Below are positions 24,259 through 34,768 of a DNA stretch of 64,000 nucleotides, in pieces. Origin of the DNA: Bilabrum cf. latius (lineage: Eukaryota > Bigyra: Bicosoecida > Bigyra > Bicosoecida); the NCBI GenBank assembly GCA_965178125.1, contig OZ237743.1, positions 248,001 to 312,000 of the forward strand. Reading direction: 5' to 3'. Both the position numbers and the translations under genes were made by a program. The first letter of the stretch is position 1. Each line of letters opens with the position of its first letter. The notes beneath the pieces are model-generated. The model worked only from the letters and a program-made list of their open reading frames with translations, was not told where the DNA came from and did not search any database.

Positions 24259-27200
24259 TCAAATACCAGCTAGTGACGAAGCGCCTGCAGCCGCCCCGCA
24301 CACTAGAGCGCACGCCACGAGCAGCCGAATGCAGGCATCCTCGTGCTCGAGCCAGCGGCGGTACCTTCGTCGCGCCGCTACTCCGAGACCAGCGAGCTCT
24401 TGGTGCCTATTGCTGGTGCCATCGTTCTCAATAGATGCGTTTCCTCCTTGCACGTTCCCGCGTCCCTCCGTCTCGACCCCACGAGCAACCAAGCCTGAGC
24501 ATGCAGAGGCGCCGCCGCCGCCGCAGCAGCAGCAGCAGCAGCAGCAAAAGTAGGTCTTGCAGTCCCACAGCGCAGCGCCACATGCAGCACCAGGCCTCTC
24601 ACTCGAAGAACATCCATCACAGCAGCCCCACGAGCCGGAACACGCGCAACATGCCCCTCCCGCAATCCCCGCCACCGGCCCGCTGCCATGCCACTACTCT
24701 GCCGCCTCCCACGCGAGACGGAACCGATGATTTCTCCACGGAGAATAGCCCCACATGCCTACACGGAGCAGGATATGCTGGTACCGCAGGGAGGTGCTGC
24801 TGGACCCAGCGGGGGTCGCAGTTGGTGGTGCAGCCCCTCCAGACCCTGCTTCACCCTCCATTGCATCCTGCATTGCATCCTGCATTGCACCAGCAGCCGC
24901 AACACCACCAGGGCTACCGCTTGAGGCAGCTCTAAAGTTTGTAGAGTCTGCATCACAGCCGTTGCACACTGCCTGGCTGCAACGTAGCAAGGACTGCACG
25001 AGCATGCGACCTATTCGAGTCGTGTGTCTCGTCACGGCTGCTTGCTCCACTGCAGGAAGTGGCAGCAGCGGCGTTTCTTGTGCTCCAGCAGCCCGCACGT
25101 GCTGGACTCCGATGTCGTCTCTTGCTTGGTGCGCACTTGCAGGCGCGGGTTGGTTCATACCATTGAGCGGTGTGAGCGGCAAGGTGCCTCGATCGCATTG
25201 CCATGGCGCGCCTCCGTGGGCCCCATGAGTGGCCGCTGCCGCACGAGCCAGCATGTCCACCACCTCTCTCGGCATTTCATCAACGAGGCGAGCCGCCACG
25301 GCGTCAGCAGCAGCCTCAATCTCCCGAGCCCCTTGATTGGGCTCGCGATCCAACCCATCGCCAGCGTCCTGGAAGAGCAGCTGGCCCAGCCACGGGATGG
25401 GAGTGCCGCTTTGAAGAGCTTCCTTGGGAAGAAGAGCCGCAGCGATGCAGCCCGTGATGCTATTCCGAGCCTTGCTTTCAGATGGCTGTTCGACTGCGGA
25501 ATCGCCTGCGGTCGCGGTCGCGCGTCGATGTTTCTTAGCTTCCGAGCAGTGCCTCGTCTAGTGCCAAACGTACGCATCGCACTGCGCTGCGGCAACTCCC
25601 TGCCTGTCAGCAATGCATGCAACCCCCACTGCAGACTTCTTGCCTTGACCACTAGCACCACGCATCTCCTTCGATCCAACCCCCGAATGGCCGTGCGCAG
25701 ACGCCGCGGCAGCCGTCCCCTCCAAGCAGCCGCAGCACTCAATCAGTCCGTCGAGAGACCACTGGGCCCACGTTCCGCTGCTGACCGGCTCAGGAGCCCC
25801 TGTTCTCACAGACGCACTGGTGGATCCGGCTGCATCTGCATCCCGAGGAGTGGTGGTGGCACCATCATCATACCCAGGGCTATACAAACCATCGACTTCA
25901 CGAGCAAATTCACACGCTTCTGCTGCTGCCACACCGAGAGCCTTGCCGATATCACAGAGCCCACACTGCGCCGCAATCAGCGCCGCACCCGCCCTCGAAT
26001 CGAAGAGAAAGACGCCCTCGCTCGCCAGCCGCGCTCGGTCCTACCAGCCCGTCTTGCGATCCATCCCGAGGCCGTCCCTCAGGCACACGTCGTGGATCAG
26101 GCACACGGGGGGCTCCCTGCCTAGTTCCCCAGCGAACTTTCGGCGGGCCACTTTGCCCAGGTGCACGTCGCCCTGGCCAGAGTCTCCTATCCACACGAAC
26201 CTGCAGTCGGGCCAGAGGTCGGCCTGCTCCGTGAGGTGCTCCAACTTGCGAGCAGCCATCATCTCCGAGGTCCACAGGGAACACGCAGATCCAGGCAGGA
26301 CGGACACGCCGAGTCTCTTCGGCCCAAGGCGACCCTCCAAATTCGTGATGCTATCGGCTCGCATCGCAGGTGGCCGCGCGGTGACAAAGGCTACGTGTCC
26401 CATCGGAGCGCTTCCGTATTCGATCTAGTCCTGGTCTGGTTGCTGCGAAGATCGGCCCTGCCTACCTCCGGCCCCCGGCGCTGCTGCCCCGCTGGTGCCT
26501 TGCACGGCATGGTACAGCGCTGGCATACCCGGGTACACGATCCGCGGGCCGATGGAATAATCCAAGTAGTTGCCGAAAGCAGTGTCGTCAACGTCGGAAA
26601 AGACCCGCACAGGGCATGAACTCGCTGCCATCGGCTGCAGCAGAGCGGTTGTGGTGTTCCCTGAAGCAGCCGGAGCAGTTTGATCTGCACGAGGCGCTTT
26701 CCTGGGTCGTTCATCTGCTGCGTCCAATGAGCTCTCTGGAGCCTGAATTTGTTGCAGAGTCACGACTGCCGCTGCTTCAACCTGTGGTGGTGCTCGCGTG
26801 ACACGGCGCATCTCGATCGAGATACCGGCAGGATCCAGACCTCCAGCCCGATCGACTGTGCCCCGGCTGCTGGCGGGTGGCAACACCTAGTTGGCACTTC
26901 CGCTGCCGCCCTACATCCGACCCTGGGCTCCGGGCCGAGCAGAGGTGCGGTCAGCTTGCGGGTGTCGCTGCGCGGCCTGACTCCCATCCTCTGTCTTGAA
27001 GGCCTGCACTGGCAGCCACAGGCCGCACGATCGCACACGTGCATCAAAATTCGTTTTCATGATGCGGTAACCTTGTATTTGTCCCGGTACGGTGGCAGGC
27101 GAAGCGCCTGCAGCAGCGTTGCCGCGATGCTTCCCTGTAGCATGCGACGCAGTTCCCAGCCGCTACGCTGCCCCTCTCGCCCCTGGCACAGCACCTCCTC

Positions 27201-28068
27201 TTCGCCGCACGCCTTGACGAGTCCACGCCGGTCGAAGCACGGGATCGGAAGCCTCTGCAGTCCTCGCGATCCGCTGCAATACGGCGTTCCTCACACGAGG
27301 GGCGAGCACGTCGTGGAGCAAGTGCCTGAGGTCCATCGTGGAGTCAAACGCCACTGCAGAACCACCCGTGCGCTGAAGCACGGCAGATGTTGCGACTGAA
27401 AATACGCGATCTTGCTCTGTAGAATCAGGCATGACTGGTGCTGACGCACTCGCGGCTGTTCGATTGCTGGTGCCCGCCGCTGGTCGACGGGCTGATCCTG
27501 GCAGTGACGGTGCCATGGCCACCTGCATTTCATCTAAATTTTCACTTGATGGCTCCTGATGCCCACCTGCGCCTCTATTATGGATAGTATGTGCCCTGGC
27601 TTGCTCTCTCGAGATGCGACGCAAGCGGGTGCTGGCGCTTCCGGCCGCCTCCAGATGCTGCCGCAGCGCCAGCATACCTTTCGGTCGCAAGCCCTCGATC
27701 AATGATAGAATAAACGCTGATACGCAGCTATCTCGAGTATCTCCTCGATACTCAATCGCAGATGAAATGCACAGAATTAGTTGTGCTAGTTTGCAAGGAT
27801 CACGACGTAACCACGTCTATACGGCACGGCTCGTCCTCAGTGCGTCGAGAAAGTCCCGGGCGTCGGAAGTTCCTCCCCAGACCGCAGAAGCAATAAGCTT
27901 AACAACAATTGTAAACAAGGACTGCTAGTTCTTGGTGATGAATGGAAGGTCGTCTGGTGGAATAGCGGCTAAATACAAGCGGTTGCTAGAGAGCCGCGCC
28001 ACCTCGCGAGTAGCTGCCTTTACATTTCCTGAATGCACTGCCCGGCTAAACGCATCGGAAATCTCCAT
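24259..28068 (-). CDS. App1-like phosphatidate phosphatase (DUF2183) with long flanking regions
   Basis: One open frame runs from ATG (28068) to TGA (24259-24261), 1,269 residues, with about nine TAGs and no TAA. Near residue 490 is the DxDxT phosphatase motif (FSDVDDTAFG), then YPGMPALYHA, FVTARPP, a Lys-containing helix (AARKLEHL) and FVWIGDSGQGD. This order matches the catalytic domain of yeast App1 and lipin-like HAD phosphatases, which dephosphorylate phosphatidic acid to diacylglycerol. The N-terminal ~130 residues are well-mixed and look folded (LAQLILCISSAIEYRGDTRD region), then linkers follow. Near the C-terminus a run of eight Cys, encoded by a TGC trinucleotide repeat at about 24522-24547, precedes a hydrophobic tail (IRLLVACALVCGAAAGA) that could anchor the protein. 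The start is tentative; an upstream exon in 28100-28370 is possible. Confidence 0.75.
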
Positions 28069-29050
28069 TTCAACACAAAAGGCCACCCATATACATGTAT
28101 AATTAGAGCAGACACCTGAAATTCGCAAGACTCATCGAGTGAGGCATCACGCACCGGCAACAGCGATCGGAGCCTCACCAAGTCGGCAATAATGAAGGTT
28201 GACTTGCAAGTATGCATCACAAAATCAGGCACGTTCATCCTAGCACGTATCCTGACCTGCCAAGATTGGCCATCCTTCACCACTCGCTCCCGACTCAGGC
28301 TGCTGAAGGCCCACTGGCAGCACCGCGCATTCCTAGTGACCACCTGCCTCTGCTGCCGAACCCGCATGTAATAAATATGCTAATCTGAACCAGTAGCATC
28401 AGGCTTGCTGCTGTAGCCATTTTCAAACCACAAGTTACCAGAAGCGCATCCTATATTTCCCATTTTTGCCCTAGGTCGCGGAATTTCACCTCCACCACAG
28501 GTCACATGCATGCCTCGGCTCCATCTGTGCCCTCTATACAATATGCATAGAAAATAATTGCAACCAGTAATTTATCATTCCATGTTCATGACGGCATGTA
28601 GATCTACGCCATTCCGGTCAAAGTGCAATATTCCGAGTTGGTCGCTACGCATCACGCATGCGACCGGTAGAACCACTCATTTCTAGCTACCATGCGCACG
28701 CTGGCATCGCTTTGTCTGCTCACAGTGCTGTTGCCATTAGCTATGGGTGACTCGCCATCGAGAGCCCACCGAGTGCGCCGCAGGACTCGGACAACGGAGC
28801 TCAAGAAGTCTCCGTCGGTTATTGATCCCAAGCTCGACGCAATGCCGTCAGACGCCAGTGAGAGATTATTGGTCTCCTTCACTAGCTCGCTTGTCATACG
28901 AGCTTATACATCGTATCCTTGCGCCGACTTCGCTCTCATCGCAGACGATGCGGGCCCCAACGCCGCGCGAACCCACCCGCCGTTGTGCAGCAAGTGTGAA
29001 AGATCAGTTGCATCGCGCTTTCCTTTAAGATTTACTACTGAACTTGAATG
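28069..29050. other. Region without a supported gene
   Basis: Three open frames are visible: minus 28367-28020 (ends TAA), minus 28897-28652 (ends TGA) and plus 28692-29186, whose first 20 residues look like a signal peptide. The last overlaps the end of the minus-strand paralogue at 29051. None has a recognisable domain. The minus frame at 28367 has candidate splice sites and could hold a 5' exon of the phosphatase gene. Base composition is more AT-rich than in the neighbouring genes. Confidence 0.4.
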
Positions 29051-30644
29051 TCACAGCACCAGGCACGTACACCCTGACGTGCATCCTAAGTTGCCAAAAT
29101 GCACTGCCCGCCGATTCAACTCCCGCACTAATGACCTGCGTACTAGTAGAGCGCACTCTGTATGCCCCCCTGCCTCGGCTGCTTGAGCTGCGTCTAGCTA
29201 TTTACCTGACACGAGCCCTTTCCGTTCTGCCCCACCTGCCATCACCCCGAGCCGCAGTCGCTTCGCCAACTCTAGAGGCCTGCCCTCTGCTGCAGCTCGC
29301 CACACTAGCCCCGCATCCCGGTGAGCCTGCGCAGCAGTCCTATGTCGTACCAAGGCCCACAGCCTGGACTGCCTGGACTAGTAGTGCTGCAGCCTGGTCA
29401 GCATGAGAGGTACAGTTCTTGCATACTTACCAGGAACACATGAAGTGCGCCAGTCGTAGAACACTATGCGGGGATTGGCCACTACAGCATCCAGGTTCCG
29501 GTCGTGCTGGCGACTGAATTCAGCCTCATACCTCCAGGAATTGAGCCCGCTGTATCCGACGGATATCGACAGCAGCGCCCTGTTCCGCCTGATTGCAGCC
29601 CACAGCAGACATAACGGAAGTCGTGTTTTCTCCGGTATCATGTCATAGAACAGCATCAGGTGCCTGATACTCACGTTCTCACACACGATCCTTTCCACCT
29701 GTGCACCGAGGGCGTCGCTGGCTTCTGGCGACTTGGATATGAATGAAAGCAGCACCTGCCTCAGTGCCCGATGCGCCACCAGAGTATCAGCCCACGCCAC
29801 CAGCTATTCTTTGTTCACCACGCAGTCTCCCGTTGACAAATACCGAAGGCTTCTGTTGGTCAGCATGCCCTTTGCTATCGGGGCATTGCGCCGATACAGG
29901 TTTCTGTAGGCTGCCCCCAGAGTGATTCCAGAACGAGCATCCCACCCGAGCATACCCATCAGACTCAGCGCATACAAGCTGCACCGCGAGTCTCCTAGCA
30001 CCTACCCGAGCGACTCGAACAGATCCTGAGGGGCTCCTTCTAAGCACTGCCTACTACTGCTGCTCTGCAAGATGAGAGCCTCAAGGCGATTCGACCTTCC
30101 TGAATGCAGCATCGACGGAGCCAGTGCTGCCATGGCGCCTGGCTCCCACCTGCAGTCCCCCAGATGCAAGCAAGAGAGATGATGACCCTCAACGTCCAAA
30201 CATACCATCTCGCAAAGCAACCTGGCTGTCGGAACATCGATCGTCTCGTCAACCAGCCGCAGCGACTTCAACCGGATGCCATCCGAGGGCAGCAGCGCCA
30301 GTAACTGCCTGAAGCTTGCCATTCCAGATCGGTGCGGCATTGTGGCACTTGCATACCCCTGCCTGACCGCCCACAGGAACTGCCAAACCAGCGTGCACTC
30401 CGGCGCGATATCGTTCCTGCCTTTCTTGTATGTCTCGTGCATACCGTCAGAAGAAACCTGCTAAACTTACAAGATATATTTTAGTTTCGATGAAGAACTT
30501 GACCCCAACAAAAATGCGGTGCCGGGGGCACTCGGAAACTACTAGTGTTGGACAGTGTTTGCTCCTCACGATCGAGGTGATAGCCCTATACGGGGCACGA
30601 TAGACACCTGGCACAAGTTTCTCTTGGAGCATGAATTTTATCAT
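29051..30644 (-). CDS. LRR/ankyrin-like protein, tandem paralogue A
   Basis: Exon 1 is 30644-30570 and exon 2 is 30457-29051, with an intron of GTGAGG...CAG; total 493 residues. The splice gives the junction ITSI-VSSDGMHE, identical in the paralogue. The middle carries LRR-like strands (LKSLRLVDETID, LSCLHLGDC, LEALIL, LRYLSTGDC). The C-terminal part (LWALVRHRTAAQAHRD...DAAQAAEAGGHTECALLV) has ankyrin-like helices. Four in-frame TAGs occur: 30002, 29804, 29378 and 29198. In paralogue B the same positions carry TAG, CAG, CAA and TTG. That comparison supports reading UAG as Gln. No enzymatic motif is visible; a protein-interaction role is likely. It ends at TGA. Confidence 0.8.
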
Positions 30645-31600
30645 TTTGGCAAATCTTGGAGCCTACTGTCGTGTGTGCAGTGCTTAATGCTGCATGCTGT
30701 TTTCTGGTGATCCGGAGCCACATTCATGGTCACCCTAGGGCCTAGGCTATCCAATGAGTCAGGCTGCCACCAGGGGACTGCATCAGGTTGTTCCCGGCAT
30801 GCTTCGGCCCCTTTCTTGTAGAGGCCCTCTTGTACTTCTGCGCCTTCTTCTGGTCCTGATTCGGATAGTCTACCATGGACTCCGTCGATGGACCACAAGC
30901 AGCAACACCCCCACGAAGGAGCAGCCCAGCCTGCGGAGCCCGTGGCGTGAGCTCGCTGTCCTGTACGAGCTATCCAGCGCGAGCTCCTCCTAGGGAGATT
31001 GGTGTCATTAGCCGCTCTCTCTCACTCCTCCGCATCGCTACGTCGCATCTGATCCTACACCTCGAGCGGGTCCTGCGCCCACCGCGCGACCTCAATCTCA
31101 GAGACCTTGTTGGCCTCACCAACTCTAATGCTACAAATCCTCTTCCCACCTACGGACAAGGTGTTGCCGCGTTCTCCTTCTTCACAGAGCCATCCTCATC
31201 GCACAGACGCTTATCATCTCATTTGACGTCAACAACGAATCAGACTCTGTCTCCTTAAAACCATGCATACCCGAACCAGGTACAATGGGTGCTGCACAAG
31301 ACAGCATAACCACGATGGTGGACTTTTGTCCGCAATCATACAGATGAAAGATTCGTCACTTCCATATTGCATGCTGGATCTGGTTGAGGAGAATCAAAAC
31401 GCTTGTACCGTGCTGTGCAGAGGATCGTAGAGGGGGCGTAGAGGAGAATCAAAACGCTTGTACCGGGCTGTGCAGAGGATCCAAGAGGGGGCGTAGCGGC
31501 AGGAGCAGAAGGCATCGCTGCACGCTGTGAAGAATGCGTGGAATAAGTACCCTGCACGTTGTCAGGTGCTGAGATGGCGAGGAACGCATACTATAGTGAT
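30645..31600. other. Spacer between tandem paralogues
   Basis: It holds the upstream region of paralogue A and a 55-bp tandem duplication at 31386-31495. A plus-strand frame from 30754 reads through TAGs to about 31350 and another from 30875 ends in TAA at 31258; neither shows a domain and I do not call them. Confidence 0.4.
31386..31495. repeat. 55-bp tandem duplication
   Basis: Units 31386-31440 and 31441-31495 are nearly identical, beginning gaggagaatcaaaacgcttg. They differ at a few bases only and lie downstream of paralogue B. Confidence 0.9.
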
Positions 31601-33194
31601 TCACGACACCAAGCACGAGAACGTGGGCATACCTTCTGTCAGGCCACGATCAATCGCCCTTCGGTTCACCTCTCGCGCAACTGACCGGCGCACTAGCAGC
31701 ACGCATTCCCTATGCCCGCCTGCTTTGGCCGCTTGCCCCGCGTCTAGCAAGCTGCCTGACACGAGACCTTGCCGTTCCGCGCCACCTGCCATCACCCCGA
31801 GCCGCAGTCGCTTCGCCAACTCTAGGGGCCTGCCCCCTGCTGCAGCTCGCCACACTAGCCTCGCATCCCGTTGAGCTTGCGCAGCAGTCCTATGTTGTAC
31901 CAAGGCCCACAGCCTTGACTGCCTGGATTGGTACTGCTTTAATCGAGGTAACATAACGGGCTCGACTCTCTCGTTCTTTTGGGTCGAGGCCACCGTGCAC
32001 CAGTCGTAATGTATAATACGGGGATTGGCCACTACGGCATCCAGATTGCGGTCGTTCTGCGGGACGTAGTACTATGGACTATAGTAGAATTCGTCTCCAA
32101 TACATCCGACCAATATCGACAGCAGTGCCCTGTTCCGCCTGATGGCAGCCCGCAGCAGGTGCAACGGAGGTGGCACTGGATCCCATCCCCGCTCCATGTC
32201 GTACAACAATATCAGGTGCCTGATGCTCACGTTCTCACGCACGATCCTTGCCACTGGTGCACCGAGCGCAATGCGGGCTTCGTTCGTCACAGGATGAAAG
32301 GACACAAGAAGCTGCCGCAAGGAATAGCTCGTGGCCAGAGCATCGGCCCACGCGACCAGCTGCTCTGTGTTCACTATACACTCGCCAGTCGACAAATACC
32401 GAATGCTTGTGTTGCTAAGCATGCCCCTGGCCACCAAGGCATTGCGCCGATACATGCAAGTCCAGTCCACGCCTTCAACCGGACCATAGGGGTGACTCCA
32501 TCCGAGCATGCCCACCAGGCTCAGCGCATACAAGCTGCACCACGAGTCTCCTAGCACCTATCCAAGCGACTCGAACAGATCCTGAGGGGCTCCTTTCACC
32601 GATGGCTCGCCAGTAGTGCTCTGCAAGAGGAGTGCTTCCAATCGATTCGACATCCCCGAGTGCAGCATCGACGGAGCCAGTGCTGCCATGGCGCCTGGCT
32701 TCCACCTGCAGTCCTCCAGATGCAAGCAAGACAAGCCATGACCCTCAACGTCCAAACATACCATCTCGCAAAGCAGCTTGGCGGCCGAAACATCGATCGT
32801 CTCATCCACAAGACGCAGCGACTTCAACCGGATGCCATCCAAAGGCAGCAGCGCCAGCAGCTGCTTGAAGCCTGCTATGCCCGATCCGGAAGGCATTGTG
32901 GCGCTGGAGTATCCCTGCTTGATCGCCCACAGGAATTGCTGAAGAGATTCACATTCGGGGGCAAAATCGTTCCTCCCTTTCTTGTAGCTTTCATGCATGC
33001 CGTCAGATGAAACCTGCATCGCATCACAACGTAAAGTGTCTTATAGAACAATAAATTGAACCCCAGCAAACATGCGGTGCAGCGGGCACACTTTGCAAAC
33101 AGTTCGCCCAGCGCCTCACGATCGAGGTGATGCTCCTATACGGGCTTCGATAGGTATCAGGTGTTGGCCATTCATATACCATGTAGTCAGCCAT
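31601..33194 (-). CDS. LRR/ankyrin-like protein, tandem paralogue B
   Basis: Exon 1 is 33194-33120 (25 codons) and exon 2 is 33013-31601; the intron starts GTGAGG and ends CAG, exactly as in paralogue A, and exon 1 has the same length. The 495-residue product shares long blocks with A, such as LKSLRLVDETIDV, ENVSIRHL, RRNRALLSI, NDRNLDAVVANPRI and LELAKRLRLGVMAGGAER. Two in-frame TAGs occur. The one at 32558-32560 is shared with paralogue A; the other, near 32088, is private and lies in a divergent segment. The pair arose by tandem duplication that kept intron position and phase. The stop is TGA at 31601-31603. Confidence 0.8.
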
Positions 33195-33324
33195 GCTGGT
33201 TTAGCATGCAACTACCTGCGTCTTAGAAAATTTCATCAGCATTAAGGTAAATGAGGCATATTGTGGACGATTGCGGCGATCGGAGCCCTGACATCACCCG
33301 CTGGACGCATCTATTCGGTTCACG

Positions 33325-34476
33325 ATGGCAGCTGCCTGTAGGATGACTCGTACAGGCATCATAGCTGCTTCATCTCGACTAATTCCTCGTCTGGGTGGTG
33401 TTCGCGCCATTTCACAATCCGCAGCGTCTCTGCAGATTACCACAGCCAAAATCAAGGAGCTTCGAGAGCGATCTGGAGCTCCAATGATGGATTGCAAGAA
33501 GGCTCTCATGGATGATGAGGTTGGGGGAGATATTTAGAAGGCGTTTGATTGGTTGCGTAAAAAGGGAGTCGCAGTAGCTGGCAAGAAAGCCGGGAGGGCG
33601 GCCCAAGAAGGTGTTGTCTCCGGCGTGATCACCGACGACGAGCGATACGGCGTGCTTGTGGAAGTGAGCAGCGAAACAGACTTTGTAGCAAGAAACGCAG
33701 ATTTCTAGTACTTTGTGCAGAAGGTGTCGCGCACGGCCGTGGCGGCCCTGCCCGGAGCCGGCGTTGGCGAGGCATCTGCTCCGACCGCTGCTCCCGGCAG
33801 CGCGCTCGGCGTGATGGAGTGGCTGCAGAAGCAGAAGCTGGACGGAGGCGATCTGGTTGGTCGCGATTGCACCGTGGGTGAGGGCCTCCTTGACATGGTG
33901 GGCAAGATCCGCGAGAACCTGCTGTGCCGACGTGGCGCCGTCCTCGACGCGGGCGAGGGTGGGCTGGTGGTGCCCTACGTGCACAACGTGGTGGGGCCTT
34001 CGATGGGCTCCCTGGCCGTCCTCGTGGCCATGGCGCCCGCCCAGGGAACAAGCGGAAGCGGGAGCCCCTCCGACGAGAAGGCTCGGGCGGCCATGCGCAG
34101 CGCGGGCAAGACGGTCGCGCTGCACGTGGCGGCTGCCAGGCCGCTGGCAGTGGACCGGGACTCTGTACCCGCAGAGGCCGTGGAGCGGGAAGCGAGCGTG
34201 CTGGCGGCACAGGCCAGGGAACAAGGCAAGCCGGAGAAGATCGTGGAGAAGATGGTGCAGGGCCGCCTATCGAAGTTCTATGAGGAGTCGTGCCTCCTGG
34301 AGCAGGACTGCATGGTGGCTGACGGCAAGGTGGGGGAGATAGTGGCGGCTGCGGGGGAGGAGGCGGGCACTGAGCTCAGGGTCGTGGGCTTCCGCGTGCT
34401 GGCCAAGGGGGAGGTAGAGGAAGGGGAGGGGACGGGGGAGGAGGAGCAAGGGGACGAGACGGAGGGTAGGCAGTGA
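33325..34476 (+). CDS. TSFM: Mitochondrial elongation factor Ts
   Basis: EF-Ts recycles EF-Tu by exchanging GDP for GTP. The single-exon, 383-residue protein has an Arg/Ser-rich N-terminus (about 45 residues) fitting a mitochondrial (or plastid) transit peptide. The UBA-like domain follows with [18 protein letters not shown], then [12 protein letters not shown] and the core signature [12 protein letters not shown]. The C-terminal half has [19 protein letters not shown] and the [10 protein letters not shown] segment. Two TAGs interrupt conserved blocks: 33535-33537 (GDI*KAFDW) and 33706-33708 (ADF*YFV). The second column is Gln in bacterial EF-Ts such as that of E. coli, and a hydrophilic residue is usual at the first. 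The gene ends in TGA after a Glu-rich tail. This is the best-conserved gene for testing the code. Confidence 0.93.
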
Positions 34477-34768
34477 TCGATCAACTGTGATTGGGCTTTG
34501 CTGGTCTAGTGGGTCGCCCTGATGATGAGGGGGCTCCAACAGTGTGGTCTCTGCTAGTTGTCGATGGATAATCCGGAGGAAGAATAGAGAGGGCAGCTTG
34601 ACAGTGATTTTGCACAGCAGGTACGTTGCTTGCCTTAGAGGAATTTGTGGAGGCGGTGCGTGCGCTGCAAATCTTGGCGGCGCCGCGCACGCGCCGAATC
34701 GGTTCCGCCAAGAATGCTGGTCCGGTTGCCAGTAATCTCGCTTGCGTCCGTCGTATTGGGTCAGCAAC

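Noticed and set aside
28692-29186. Plus-strand frame with a signal-peptide-like start
   Set aside because: It runs into the coding region of paralogue A on the other strand, and no domain supports it.
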